A stretch of 64,000 bases of DNA from positions 3,410,001 through 3,474,000 of the forward strand of contig NZ_CP014301.1 of the NCBI RefSeq assembly GCF_001562255.1, written 5' to 3'. Of the stretch, positions 14,141-21,661 are shown one piece after another. Numbering within the stretch: position 1 is the first letter of the stretch; each line of letters opens with the position of its first letter. The notes below the pieces were generated by a model that was not told the origin of the DNA, made no database searches, and saw nothing but the letters and a program-made list of their open reading frames with translations. Made by a program: the position numbers and the translations under genes. The stretch is from Bosea sp. PAMC 26642. GTDB lineage: Bacteria > Pseudomonadota > Alphaproteobacteria > Rhizobiales > Beijerinckiaceae.

Positions 14141-15202
14141 ATGAACTTCATCAGCGATAACACCGCCGGCGCCAGCGCCCCTGTCATGGCAGCGATCGCT
14201 GCCGCGAACGACGGCAACGCCTCCGCCTATGGCACCGACGCGTGGACCGTCCGCGTCGAGGCGCTCTTTGCGGAAATCTTCGAACACGAGGTCGCGGTCT
14301 TCCTCGTCACCAGCGGCACGGCGGCCAATGCGCTGGCGCTCGCCAGCATCACCCGCCCCTGGGGCGCGGTGCTGACCCATGAGGAAAGCCACGTCGCCGA
14401 CGACGAATGCGGCGCCCCGGAGTTCTTCAGCGACGGCGCCAAGCTCCTTGGCCTGCCCGGTACCGGCAACAAGCTCTCGCCCGACATCGTCACCCAGACC
14501 CTCGCCCGGTTCCGCGAGGGCGCGCTTCATCAGGTTCAGCCGCAGGCCGTCTCGATCACCCAGGCGACAGAATGCGGCAAGATCTACACCGTCGAAGAGG
14601 TTCACGCCCTGAAAGAGGCCGCCGCCACGCGCCGCCTCACGCTTCACATGGACGGCGCCCGCTTCGCGAATGCGCTGGTGACGCTGGGCTGTACGCCGGC
14701 CGAGATCACCTGGAAGGCAGGCGTCGACGTGCTCTCTTTCGGTGGCACCAAGAACGGCGCCTGGGCGGCTGAAGCCGTGATCTTCTTTGATCCGGCGCAG
14801 GCGGCCGAAATGAAATGGCGGCGCAAGCGCGCCGGCCACGCCCTGTCGAAAGGCCGGCTGATCGGCGCGCAATTCGAGGGTTTGCTGACCGGCGGCCATT
14901 GGCTCGACCTCGCCCGCCACGCCAATACCATGGCGACGCGTCTCGCGGAGGCACTGGCGGCCCAGAATATCCCGCTCGCCTGGCCCTGCCAGGCCAACGA
15001 AGTGTTTCCGATCTTGTCGGCGGCGCTGCAGGAGACGCTGAAGAACGCGGGCGTCGGCTATCTGCCCTGGTCGCAGACGGCGCTGGCGCGGGACACCGTA
15101 CTTCCGGACGGTGCTGTGATCGGCCGCTTCGTGATGTCGTTCGCCACTAAACCCGAGGATGTCACGCGGCTGATCGAGGTCTTCGCCGCCGCGCAGGGCT
15201 GA
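14141..15202 (+). CDS. ltaE: Low-specificity L-threonine aldolase (beta-eliminating lyase family)
   Basis: A 353-residue fold-type I PLP enzyme that cleaves L-threonine or allo-threonine to glycine and acetaldehyde. Family features are DNTAGASAPVMAAI at the N-terminus, FLVTSGTAANALAL (phosphate-binding loop), THEESHVADDECGAPEFF, LHMDGARFANAL with the PLP-pyridine Asp, and SFGGTKNGAWAAEAV with the Schiff-base Lys. The start at 14141 matches the family N-terminus. It stands alone, with no partner genes beside it. Confidence 0.93.
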   Translation: MNFISDNTAGASAPVMAAIAAANDGNASAYGTDAWTVRVEALFAEIFEHEVAVFLVTSGTAANALALASITRPWGAVLTHEESHVADDECGAPEFFSDGAKLLGLPGTGNKLSPDIVTQTLARFREGALHQVQPQAVSITQATECGKIYTVEEVHALKEAAATRRLTLHMDGARFANALVTLGCTPAEITWKAGVDVLSFGGTKNGAWAAEAVIFFDPAQAAEMKWRRKRAGHALSKGRLIGAQFEGLLTGGHWLDLARHANTMATRLAEALAAQNIPLAWPCQANEVFPILSAALQETLKNAGVGYLPWSQTALARDTVLPDGAVIGRFVMSFATKPEDVTRLIEVFAAAQG

Positions 15203-15285
15203 ATTCCGCTCCGGTTTCAGCCGCACGCATGCCGCAATCCCTAAGGAAGACTAAAGCCACGATTCGATCCCGAGAGGATGACGAC

Positions 15286-16074
15286 ATGGCATTTCGTTCG
15301 ATCGCGTCCAGCCGCGGCGCCTGGGCGGGCCTTGCCTTCGCCGGCGCGCTGGCTGGAACGGCCGGCGGCGCAGCGGCTCAGTATATCGACGACTACGGCG
15401 GCGGGTATCGCCGCGGATACGACTATGACGATGGTTATCGCGAGGTCTATCGCGCCCCGCCGACCCCGCCACGAATGGTCAATCGCATCGCGGTGCGCGA
15501 TTTCGGCATGAACCGAATCGAGCGCACCCTGCGCACCGGCTCGTCTTATGTCGTCGATGGCAGCGCGACCGACGGCGCCCGCCTGCGCCTGATTTTCGAC
15601 GCCCGCAGCGGCCTTCTCGTCGACCGCGTCATACTGCAGCGGCCCGACCGCCCGCCGGCACCGCGCGTCGCCCGCGTCGATCCGCGCGACGACGACAGGC
15701 CGCCCCCCCGGATCATCCCGCGCCCGCCCGAGCGCCCCGCTTCACTGAAGCCTCCGGCTCAGGCGAGCGCGCCGGCGACAGCCGTCCCCGCATTGCCGGC
15801 AATGCCGCCGACGCCCACGCCTGGCCCGGTGAACCCGGCCAGCGGCCAGCCCAAACCTGAACTGGCGAGGCCGGAACCTGCCAAGCCCGGCCTCGTCAAT
15901 CCGCAGGATGTACGCGGTACCGGCGAAGCCGAGCGCTCCCCGCCGCTCGCCAGGGCCGAATCACCGACCATCTCGATTCCGCCGGTCGAGCTGCCACCCG
16001 TCCAGATCGAGGACATCGCGCCTCCGAAACCTGGCCCCGAGACGCCGGCCGTGCCCGCCGCTCCGCTGGATTGA
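15286..16074 (+). CDS. Secreted proline-rich protein of unknown function
   Basis: A 262-residue protein I do not recognise beyond its architecture. An N-terminal signal peptide (about residues 1-31, ending GTAGGAAAQ) precedes a short Tyr/Gly/Asp-rich segment. A small domain with paired beta character follows (RIAVRDFGMNRIERTLRTGSSYVVDGSATDGARLRLIFDARSGLLVDRVIL), resembling the compact PepSY-like modules seen in exported alphaproteobacterial proteins. The C-terminal half is a long Pro-rich tail. It is probably periplasmic. The start at 15286 has GAGAGG 8 bases upstream and opens on the signal peptide. Confidence 0.72.
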   Translation: MAFRSIASSRGAWAGLAFAGALAGTAGGAAAQYIDDYGGGYRRGYDYDDGYREVYRAPPTPPRMVNRIAVRDFGMNRIERTLRTGSSYVVDGSATDGARLRLIFDARSGLLVDRVILQRPDRPPAPRVARVDPRDDDRPPPRIIPRPPERPASLKPPAQASAPATAVPALPAMPPTPTPGPVNPASGQPKPELARPEPAKPGLVNPQDVRGTGEAERSPPLARAESPTISIPPVELPPVQIEDIAPPKPGPETPAVPAAPLD

Positions 16075-16111
16075 CGGTTCGGGCAGGGTAAAGCTCTCCT
16101 TACAAACGCGC

Positions 16112-16218
16112 CGTCATTCCAGACGCAGCGAAGGGGAGACCCGGAATCCATCGTCGAGGACTGCGCCTTACGATGGATTCCGGATCGGCGCCGCTTTCGC
16201 GGCTTGTCCGGAATGACG
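16112..16218. repeat. Intergenic nested palindrome, REP-like
   Basis: Nested inverted repeats between convergent genes. CGTCATTCC (16112) pairs with GGAATGACG (16210), and inside it CCGGAATCCATCGT (16141) pairs with ACGATGGATTCCGG (16170). The length of about 107 bases and the nested form suggest a dispersed intergenic repeat that may also act as a bidirectional terminator. Its copy number in the genome is unknown. Confidence 0.65.
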
Positions 16219-16299
16219 TTCCCGTTGTGGAATAGGCAACAAAAAGGCGCCCCCGGATATCCGGAGGCGCCCTGTCATGTCAGCCCACAAAGCCGGCGG

Positions 16300-16773
16300 T
16301 TACGCGGCCTTGGCGGTCTCGACCTTGGCTTCGAGCACCTTGGCCTGATTGCTGCCGATCGCGATCTGGCGCGGCTTCTTGGCCTCGGGAATCTCGCGCA
16401 CGAGATCGATATGGAGCAGCCCGTTCTCGAGGCTGGCTCCGGTCACCTGCACATAGTCGGCAAGCTGGAAGCGACGCTCGAAGGCGCGCGCGGCTATGCC
16501 CTGATGCAGGACCTCGCGGGTCTGCCCATTGTCGTTGGCCTGCTTCTCGCCACGCACGGTCAGCGTGTTTTCCTTGCTCTCGATAGAGAGGTCGGTCTCG
16601 CCGAAGCCCGCGACCGCGATGGTGATACGGTAGGCGTTCTCATCGGTGCGTTCGATATTATAGGGCGGGTAGGTCGGAGCCGCCTCGCTGGCGCTGGCCT
16701 GATCGAGCAGCGAAAACAGCCGGTCGAAGCCGACAGTCGAGCGATAGAGCGGCGAAAGATCGAAGTGACGCAT
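16300..16773 (-). CDS. Small heat-shock protein Hsp20 (IbpA-like)
   Basis: A 157-residue ATP-independent chaperone that holds unfolding proteins. The N-terminus MRHFDLSPLYRSTVGFDRLFSLLD is typical of class A rhizobial Hsp20 proteins. The alpha-crystallin domain runs from about residue 37 (YNIERTDENAYRITIAVAGF) to 127, with RGEK and ARAFERRFQLADYV. The conserved GLLHIDL I/L-x-I/L region follows. Upstream lie a strong Shine-Dalgarno enclosed in a ROSE-like RNA thermometer and a sigma-32-like promoter (separate entries), so both transcription and translation are probably heat-controlled. Confidence 0.95.
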   Translation of the reverse strand: MRHFDLSPLYRSTVGFDRLFSLLDQASASEAAPTYPPYNIERTDENAYRITIAVAGFGETDLSIESKENTLTVRGEKQANDNGQTREVLHQGIAARAFERRFQLADYVQVTGASLENGLLHIDLVREIPEAKKPRQIAIGSNQAKVLEAKVETAKAA

Positions 16774-16777
16774 GGTA

Positions 16778-16880
16778 TGTCCTCCAGAAGAAGCGACGGT
16801 TCAAATCCAGCCCGCCTCATCGTGAGCGCGGGCCTGTTTCAGTCTTGCGCAGCCGGCTCTGGCCTGCGCAGGACTGATCT
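16778..16880 (-). promoter_or_regulatory. ROSE-like RNA thermometer in the hsp20 leader
   Basis: Read on the minus strand, the leader folds into three successive hairpins. The first is CAGTC...GACTG with inner TGCGCA pairs (16840-16876). The second is CAGGCCCGC/GCGGGCTG, closed inside by CTCA-CGA-TGAG (16808-16836). The third is the start-proximal CGTCGCTTCTTCTGGAGGAC, in which TCGCT faces the Shine-Dalgarno GGAGGA (16779-16798). The U(U/C)GCU anti-Shine-Dalgarno with several upstream stems is the hallmark of ROSE elements, which melt at high temperature and open the ribosome site of rhizobial Hsp20 genes. Pairing was judged by eye. Confidence 0.78.
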
Positions 16881-16905
16881 GGGAGTATGATTTCGGCTTT
16901 TCAAG
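16877..16905 (-). promoter_or_regulatory. Probable RpoH (sigma-32) promoter of hsp20
   Basis: On the minus strand CTTGAAA (16899-16905) is followed after about 15 bases by CCCAGAT, close to the heat-shock sigma-factor consensus (CTTGAA and CCCCATNT). It lies directly upstream of the ROSE-like leader. The -35 match is good, the -10 match is partial. Confidence 0.55.
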
Positions 16906-16971
16906 AGGCCGCCCCGACAGGCATAAGCAAGCTGGCGCCCGCGTGGCGCCCCTGCGATTGGAAAGGCCGGA

Positions 16972-18027
16972 ATGGCTGAGGCCGAACTTTTCGCCGATCC
17001 CGATTATCCGGTGCCCGGCCACGGCAAGGTCTGGCTCGCGACGACCCGCGACGGCGCGCAATTGCGCTTCGCGAGTTGGCGCCCGACTGTGAAGCCGGTG
17101 CGCGGCACCGTCGTCGTCGTGCAGGGCCGGGCCGAATTCATCGAGCGCTACAGCGAGACAATTGCCGAATTGCGCCGTCGCGGCTTCCACGTCCTGACCT
17201 TCGACTGGCGCGGCCAGGGCGGCTCGCAGCGTTTCGTCAGGCGCGACCGCAAGGGCCATGTCGGCTGGCCGCGCCACTACGAATACGACCTCGCCCTGGC
17301 GATGGCGCAGATGCAGGCGAACCTTCCAGCGCCCTATTTCGCGCTCGCCCATTCGATGGGCGCGGCGATCTGCCTCGATGCCGCAAGGCGTGGCGACCTG
17401 CCGGTCTCGCGCCTCGTCGCGCTGGCGCCGATGCTGGGGCTGTCCATCATCGAAAGACCCGATGCCGCCCGGCGGCTGGCGAGCTTTCTGTTCTGGCTCG
17501 GCCTAGGCAAATCCTTCGTCCCAGGCGGCGGCGATACCGCGATCGCAACGAAACCCTTCGATGGCAATCGTCTCACGGGCGATCCGGTGCGCTATGCCCG
17601 CAACAGCGCGCTGTCGGCGCAGGCGCGCCACCTGTCCATCGGCGACCCGACCATCGGCTGGGTCAGGACGGCATTTCAGCTGATGGCCCGGCTCAACGCC
17701 CCCTCGGCGGCCCGTGACGTGCGCGTGCCGACGCTGGTGATCGCGGCTGGCCAGGATCCGGTGGTCTCGACGCCTGCGATCGAACGATTCGCCGCGCGGC
17801 TGAAGACCGGTTCGGCGCTGGTCCTGCCCACCGCACGGCACGAGATCCTGATGGAAACCGACGATATCAGGGCGCAGTTCTGGGCGGCCTTCGACGCCTT
17901 CATCCCCGGCGAGGACAACAAGGTGACCGCTTCAGCCGGCGAGAAGAGCGAGCGTGGCCTGATGCAGCGTCTCGTTGGCGGCAGCGATGACCGCACCGCC
18001 ACCGGCGGCGCTGCCACCGTCCCATGA
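16972..18027 (+). CDS. Alpha/beta hydrolase, lysophospholipase/monoglyceride lipase-like (PldB family)
   Basis: A 351-residue serine hydrolase of the Hydrolase_4/PldB group. The oxyanion region VVVVQGRAEFIERYSETIAELRRRGFHVLTFDWRGQGGSQRF is typical. The nucleophile elbow is AHSMGA, the acid is likely the Asp of AAGQDPVVS, and the His that of PTARHEILMETD. It should cleave acyl esters such as lysophospholipids or monoacylglycerols; there is no clear signal peptide. The last 32 codons overlap the 3' end of the convergent hisN gene by 96 bases, an unusually long overlap, and that tail looks unlike the family. Confidence 0.88.
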   Translation: MAEAELFADPDYPVPGHGKVWLATTRDGAQLRFASWRPTVKPVRGTVVVVQGRAEFIERYSETIAELRRRGFHVLTFDWRGQGGSQRFVRRDRKGHVGWPRHYEYDLALAMAQMQANLPAPYFALAHSMGAAICLDAARRGDLPVSRLVALAPMLGLSIIERPDAARRLASFLFWLGLGKSFVPGGGDTAIATKPFDGNRLTGDPVRYARNSALSAQARHLSIGDPTIGWVRTAFQLMARLNAPSAARDVRVPTLVIAAGQDPVVSTPAIERFAARLKTGSALVLPTARHEILMETDDIRAQFWAAFDAFIPGEDNKVTASAGEKSERGLMQRLVGGSDDRTATGGAATVP

Positions 18028-18714
18028 GGTGACGATGCCGCCGGCCCCCTCGACGATCGGGATCAGCGCGACGATGTCGTAGGGCTTCAGCCCCGTCTCG
18101 ATGACGAGGTCGATATGTCCGGCCGCAAGCATGCAGTACGCGTAGCAATCGCAGCCATAACGCGCCATGCGCACCTGTTTCTCGACGCGGGCGTAGCTTT
18201 GCGCATGTGGGCCTTCGAACAAGCCCGGCGACGTCGTCATCAAGGTTGCCGCCGAAAGCTCGGTGACCTGCCGGGTGCGCAAAGTGCGCGGGCCGTTGGG
18301 TCCTTCATAGCGCGACTGCCGGCCGTCGCCCGAATAGCGCTCGCCGGTGAAGGGCTGGTGCATCATGCCATAGACCGGCACGCCGTTCCGCGTCAGGCCG
18401 ATCAGCGTCCCCCAGACCGGAATGCCGGAGATGAAGGCGCGCGTGCCGTCGATCGGATCCAGCACCCAGACATATTCGGCGTCGGTGTTTTCCGAGCCGA
18501 ACTCCTCGCCGAGCACGCCATGGGCCGGAAAGCTGCGCTTGATCAGATGGCGCATGACGTTCTCGCCGGCCCGATCGGCTTCGGTGACGGGATCGAATAC
18601 GCCGCCCAGCGATTTGTCCTCGGTCGCGTAATGCGCCCGGAAGAACGGCAGGATCGCCTTGCCCGATTGCGTCGCGAGTTCCGCGACAAAGGCACCGAAA
18701 TCAATCGCGCTCAT
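17932..18714 (-). CDS. hisN: Histidinol-phosphatase, inositol-monophosphatase family (HisN)
   Basis: A 260-residue metal-dependent phosphatase. The IMPase motifs are VTEADRAGENVMRHLI, LGEEFGSEN with the metal-binding Glu, WVLDPIDGTRAFISGIPVWGTLIGL, and the C-terminal KPYDIVALIPIVEGAGGIVTSWDG. The WVLDPIDGTRAF and GIPVWG forms match the HisN type, which dephosphorylates L-histidinol phosphate. The start at 18714 has GGAG upstream. It is followed in the opposite direction by the small RNA and hutG, an order common in Rhizobiales. Its 3' end overlaps the hydrolase gene. Confidence 0.9.
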   Translation of the reverse strand: MSAIDFGAFVAELATQSGKAILPFFRAHYATEDKSLGGVFDPVTEADRAGENVMRHLIKRSFPAHGVLGEEFGSENTDAEYVWVLDPIDGTRAFISGIPVWGTLIGLTRNGVPVYGMMHQPFTGERYSGDGRQSRYEGPNGPRTLRTRQVTELSAATLMTTSPGLFEGPHAQSYARVEKQVRMARYGCDCYAYCMLAAGHIDLVIETGLKPYDIVALIPIVEGAGGIVTSWDGGSAAGGGAVIAAANETLHQATLALLAG

Positions 18715-18879
18715 TCCGAGTTCTCCGCAGCCTGCGGTTGCCCGCCCACCCATATGCGACTGGCCGTTTCTGCCGGTCTTCGTGCGAGGGGTACAGCCGG
18801 AAAACGAGGAAAACAGCGGCTAACCTGAGGGCCACACCTGCGCGCAGCGCATACCCCTCAAGATTTCGGAGAAATCCCC

Positions 18880-18907
18880 TTGCATTTTTGCGCTGCACTG
18901 TCATATG
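18880..18907 (+). promoter_or_regulatory. Promoter of the alpha-r8-type small RNA
   Basis: TTGCAT at 18880-18885 and a TCATAT/ATATGT box at 18901-18907, 15-17 bases apart, give a sigma-70-like promoter placed for a start near 18911-18914. The small RNA follows directly. Confidence 0.55.
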
Positions 18908-18911
18908 TTGC

Positions 18912-19005
18912 ACTGCGAAGGGGCGATCACCTCAAGCCTTCGTTGCCCTCCTTGGGCGTTTCCTCCCTAGACTTGGGCCGCCACGCAAGTGTGCGGCCCT
19001 TTTTT
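18912..19005 (+). ncRNA. Alpha-r8 / suhB-family small RNA (MmgR-like)
   Basis: An intergenic transcript unit of about 94 bases between hisN and hutG. It contains the conserved decamer TTTCCTCCCT (18959-18968), which I recall as the single-stranded core of alpha-r8 (MmgR) RNAs, and ends in a strong rho-independent terminator (GGGCCGC...GCGGCCC plus a T run). A 5' GC-rich segment follows the promoter. Rfam's suhB family is named for this neighbourhood next to an inositol-monophosphatase-type gene. In Sinorhizobium MmgR limits polyhydroxybutyrate granule accumulation, so a storage or nitrogen-linked role is likely here. Ends are estimated from promoter and terminator. Confidence 0.8.
18975..19005 (+). 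terminator. Rho-independent terminator of the small RNA
   Basis: GGGCCGC (18975-18981) pairs with GCGGCCC (18993-18999) around an 11-base loop and is followed by six T residues. It fixes the 3' end of the small RNA. Confidence 0.88.
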
Positions 19006-19047
19006 CTGGCCTGCCCATGGCAAGCCGGTCACGGGCATGGATTTCCC

Positions 19048-19968
19048 CTATTCCGCCGCCTCGCGCCATTCGTCGAGCCAGCCGCTCCAGCGCGCGAAAC
19101 AGTCCGCCATCGCCGCACCCATCGCCTGTTCGAGTTCGGCGAATCCGGCATGTGGCTCCAGCGTCGCCTCGTTCATGTAGAGCGCCCGGTTGATCTCGAT
19201 CTGCAGCGCATGAACGCCCGACGCCGGCGCGCCGTAGTGCTCGGTGATAAAGCCGCCGGCATAGGGGCGATTGCGCGTCACGCGGAACCCCAGCCGTGTG
19301 AAGGCCGCCTCCGCGATGTCGATGACGTAGCCCGCCGCGCTGGTGCCGAAGCGGTCACCCAGGATGACATCGGCCTTGGCGAGACCATCGCGGTCGAGGC
19401 CGTTGGAGGGCATCGAATGGGCATCGACCAGGATGCAGGTCCCGAACGCCCCTTGCGTGCGGTGCACCAGTCCGCGCAGGCCCGCATGATAGGGCCGGTA
19501 CAGCCCGTCGATCCGCGACAGCGCCTCTTCGACCGGGATGCGGCCGAAATAGATCTCGTGCGCATCGCCGACGATACGCGGGATCGTTCCAAGCCCGCCT
19601 GCGACCCGCATCGACCGCGTATTGGCGAAGGCCGGCAGGCGCCCGTCGAACATGCGCGGATCGAGTTCGTAAGGCTCACGATTGACGTCGAGAAAGGCAC
19701 GCGGAAATTCGGCCACCAGTAGCGGCGCGCCAAGCCCGACCGCCTGCGAGAACAGCCTGTCGACATAGGCATCCTCGGAGCGCCTGAGCGAGCGCAGCGG
19801 CAGCCGGGCCCGATCGACGAACGCGCGCGGATAGCGCCGTCCGGCATGGGGCACATCGACGACCACGGGAACGACCTGAAGCGCCGGTTGATACAGCGTG
19901 AAAGGCCGCTCGATCTCGGCGACGACATCGTCTGGGTCGGGTGAAAAAGAGCCGGAGGGAGCGGTCAT
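19048..19968 (-). CDS. N-formylglutamate amidohydrolase family protein
   Basis: A 306-residue zinc-dependent amidohydrolase of the FGase (HutG-like) family. Family segments are VDVPHAGRRYPRAFV with a metal His, SEDAYVDRLFSQA, PRAFLDVNREPYELDPRMF, LVDAHSMPS with a second His, and RNRPYAGGFITEHYGAP. In histidine degradation this activity releases formate from N-formylglutamate, but Rhizobiales paralogues next to hisN and cpdR are not in a hut operon, so the substrate is open. The start at 19968 was chosen because upstream sequence lacks family character; its ribosome-binding site is weak. Confidence 0.86.
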   Translation of the reverse strand: MTAPSGSFSPDPDDVVAEIERPFTLYQPALQVVPVVVDVPHAGRRYPRAFVDRARLPLRSLRRSEDAYVDRLFSQAVGLGAPLLVAEFPRAFLDVNREPYELDPRMFDGRLPAFANTRSMRVAGGLGTIPRIVGDAHEIYFGRIPVEEALSRIDGLYRPYHAGLRGLVHRTQGAFGTCILVDAHSMPSNGLDRDGLAKADVILGDRFGTSAAGYVIDIAEAAFTRLGFRVTRNRPYAGGFITEHYGAPASGVHALQIEINRALYMNEATLEPHAGFAELEQAMGAAMADCFARWSGWLDEWREAAE

Positions 19969-20186
19969 GCTCAAGGACTGAAGCACACAACGGCGCCCTG
20001 TAGAAGCACCGTCGATGAACGGCGTAAACCATGGCGGCATTCACGCGTTGTTTACCATGGCGATGCCTTATAGAACGACGTGGTTCCACGCACCGCGCGG
20101 GCGCTCTAACGCTCCAGCGCGCACCCGGCAGACGACGGCCGACCATAGCGACGATCAAGACGACACGGGACGGACACAGCAGGCCC

Positions 20187-20546
20187 ATGACGAAGATACT
20201 TCTCGCCGAAGACGACAACGACATGCGCCGCTTCCTGGTCAAGGCCCTGCAGAATGCGGGCTATGACGTGGCCTCCTTCGACAACGGGCTCTCGGCCTAT
20301 AACCGCCTGCGTGAAGAACCCTTCGAGCTGCTGCTGACCGATATCGTGATGCCGGAGATGGACGGCATCGAGCTCGCGCGACGCGCCACCGAGCTCGACC
20401 CCGACATCAAGGTCATGTTCATCACGGGTTTCGCCGCCGTGGCGCTCAACCCCGATTCGCAGACGCCCAAGGATGCCAAGGTGCTCTCCAAGCCCTTCCA
20501 CCTTCGCGAACTGGTCAATGAGGTCGAGAAGCTTCTCGCCGCCTGA
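20187..20546 (+). CDS. cpdR: CpdR-type single-domain response regulator
   Basis: A 119-residue stand-alone receiver domain. It has the acidic pocket LLAEDDNDM, the phospho-acceptor Asp in LLLTDIVMPEMDGIE, the Thr switch MFITG and the Lys in VLSKPFHLREL; no output domain is present. In Caulobacter and rhizobia, CpdR in its unphosphorylated form directs ClpXP to degrade cell-cycle proteins such as CtrA, under control of the CckA-ChpT phosphorelay. Length, sequence and location next to hutG and tRNA-Val fit this orthologue. The start at 20187 opens directly on the receiver fold. Confidence 0.92.
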   Translation: MTKILLAEDDNDMRRFLVKALQNAGYDVASFDNGLSAYNRLREEPFELLLTDIVMPEMDGIELARRATELDPDIKVMFITGFAAVALNPDSQTPKDAKVLSKPFHLRELVNEVEKLLAA

Positions 20547-20674
20547 CGTTTGCCGCGAAAGCGCCTTGCAAGCCAAAGCCTGAGCGGCTATAGCCGCTCA
20601 CCTCGCAACAGGATCGCCGCTGCAACGCGGAAGCCTGTTCCGGCAAGCCGAAGGATAATATTCCGACGGCAGAC

Positions 20675-20749
<75 letters not shown>

Positions 20750-20752
20750 ATT

Positions 20753-20792
20753 GAACCCCCGTCCCGCAAGGCTTTTGCGGCACGGGGGTTCC
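20753..20792 (+). terminator. Strong hairpin after tRNA-Val, likely terminator
   Basis: AACCCCCGT and CCGCAA pair with TTGCGG and ACGGGGGTT around a short loop, a nearly perfect stem just after the tRNA. No T run follows, so it may serve RNA processing rather than classical termination. Confidence 0.55.
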
Positions 20793-20809
20793 CCCTAAAT
20801 CCTCCTTCG

Positions 20810-21460
20810 TCACTGCACTTCAACAGGAAACTGCCGCGTCGTGGTCAGTTTCTGCAGCTCGACGATGACGAAGTCGGTTGCAAGCGCTACCTCGTCCAGC
20901 ACGTCGACATCGAACGCCTCGTAATGCTCCGTGGTCAGCGAGCCTTCCCTGACGGTATGACCGAGCCATAGGGTCAGCGCTCGCGGACGGATCAAGGTCC
21001 GTGGTCGCTTCGGGCCTCGCCCATGTGTGGAGCGCCAAGATAATTGATCGCAGAAGATGCTTCGTCTCGATCGATTCGATGAATGTCGCCATCTGCTGGG
21101 CGACGGGACGAAACCGCCCTTCTTCGGCGGGCTATTTTAAGCTCCCTTGAGATGCGCATCCGCCGATAAGTGATTGTCGGAACACGCGAGACGAGCGCGC
21201 CCTCGATCTCGCCCCCCTCGGATCGGGCCGCATCGTGAGGGCGGCGGCGTCGTTCATAGCGGCGCCTAGCACGCTGAGAGTCCGGTCGATCGTTGCCGCG
21301 CTGTTGCTGTACGTCTTGCGCGCGCGAGATCGAGTGGGCGCGACGGGTCCAGAAGGACACAGGGTCGGCGGGATTCTTCGCGCCATCACGCAGACACTCG
21401 TTGAGCACCGTGGCCGATCGGATCGTCTGCCCCTCGCTGACACGACGAAGCTTGAACACT
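20810..21460 (-). pseudogene. Degenerate, frameshifted coding remnant of unknown family
   Basis: No intact gene spans this stretch, but coding-like pieces appear in several minus-strand frames and join by frameshifts. One is GQTIRSATVLNECLRDGAKN near 21400; another is TYSNSAATIDRTLSVLGAAM near 21290. A third is FIESIETKHLLRSIILALHT near 21050, and a fourth, EHYEAFDVDVLDEVALATDF, ends at 20810. The pieces read as one decayed gene or two. I do not recognise the family, so the call is only that this is a gene remnant next to the tRNA. Confidence 0.4.
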
Positions 21461-21661
21461 ATCGTTGGTAGCCGTTGTGGACCCCTGATGCCGGAGCGTG
21501 AAATCTTCTGCTGAATGCGATCCGTCTGGTTTCAAATATCGATCCGGCATGACCTAAACGCCGCAACTCTCCACGCCTGTTCGAAGCATATGAGAAGATT
21601 TTCCTTTGATACAGAAGTGCGAATGCATCAATTTTCTATCTTTGATCGAATGGAGAGAATC

